Source: 2-01-FULL-45-10 sp964450115 (GTDB taxonomy: Bacteria > Omnitrophota > Gorgyraeia > 2-01-FULL-45-10). Taken from it: DNA of 6,655 nt. Within the stretch, counting starts at the first letter, position 1, and the number at the start of each line of letters is the position of its first letter. This document shows, one piece after another, positions 6,632 to 6,655 of this stretch. Made by a program: the position numbers and the translations under genes. The stretch is taken from assembly GCA_964450115.1 (NCBI GenBank), contig CAYVCD010000076.1:1-6655 (forward strand), given 5' to 3'. The notes below the pieces were generated by a model, which was not told the DNA's origin, ran no database searches, and saw nothing but the letters and a program-made list of their open reading frames with translations.

Positions 6632-6655
6632 AAACATGCCCGGCGTCGCAGGTGA
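6632..6655 (-). terminator. Possible 3' half of an intrinsic terminator, cut by the right edge
   Basis: On the minus strand a GC-rich run (6655-6638) is followed by AT, G and a run of six T bases. In an otherwise AT-rich stretch just upstream of a promoter, this could be the 3' arm and T-tract of a terminator whose 5' arm lies beyond the window. The pairing arm is not visible. It could equally be the last codons of an upstream gene, because both other minus frames reach a stop within this region. Confidence 0.2.

Noticed and set aside
6581..6637. Longer ATPase start at the ATG at 6637, adding 19 residues
   Set aside because: The extra residues do not resemble the start of MalK-type proteins, and a TATAAT box lies within that stretch. 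The frame is open to the edge only because the region is short.
6637..6655. Divergent plus-strand gene starting at ATG 6637
   Set aside because: Only six codons are visible, with no ribosome site or promoter on the plus strand, so it cannot be supported.

Overview
The window looks like chromosomal DNA from an uncultivated bacterium, most plausibly Candidatus Omnitrophota (Omnitrophica). That placement rests on general protein style from memory: secreted proteins starting with a short basic n-region and a hydrophobic segment ending in VWAQ, frequent ATA isoleucine codons, and a TraB/erythromycin-esterase-like secreted family. It is an inference, not proof. All four genes lie on the minus strand, so transcription runs from right to left. 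No RNA gene, mobile element or CRISPR array was found.

Layout in transcription order. (1) 6580-5477: a MalK/UgpC/MsmX-type sugar ABC transporter ATPase with every canonical motif, preceded by a good sigma70-like promoter that leaves almost no 5' leader. (2) 5477-1668: a 1269-residue two-domain enzyme whose N-terminal half is an alpha-D-phosphohexomutase (phosphoglucomutase type) and whose C-terminal half is a phosphoglucose isomerase. It overlaps the ATPase gene by one base (TGATG), so the two are almost certainly co-transcribed and translationally coupled. (3) 1633-965: a small secreted protein made essentially of one CBM11/galactose-binding-like beta-sandwich domain, 34 bp after the fusion gene. 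(4) 743 to the left edge: the first 247 codons of a secreted protein of a TraB/Tiki/erythromycin-esterase-like type. It has its own strong promoter and Shine-Dalgarno sequence after a 221-bp AT-rich gap, so it is probably a separate transcription unit.

How the genes fit together (inference). The ATPase would power uptake of an oligosaccharide, although no permease or binding protein is in view. The fused enzyme would carry glucose-1-phosphate to glucose-6-phosphate to fructose-6-phosphate in one polypeptide, joining phosphorolytic sugar or glycogen breakdown (or, in reverse, glycogen and nucleotide-sugar synthesis) to glycolysis. The secreted CBM-like protein suggests carbohydrate contact at the cell surface. 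The most noteworthy item is the mutase-isomerase fusion, in which the key active-site motifs of both halves can be recognised and the isomerase catalytic residues appear in the order Arg, Glu, Lys, His rather than the classical Arg, Glu, His, Lys.
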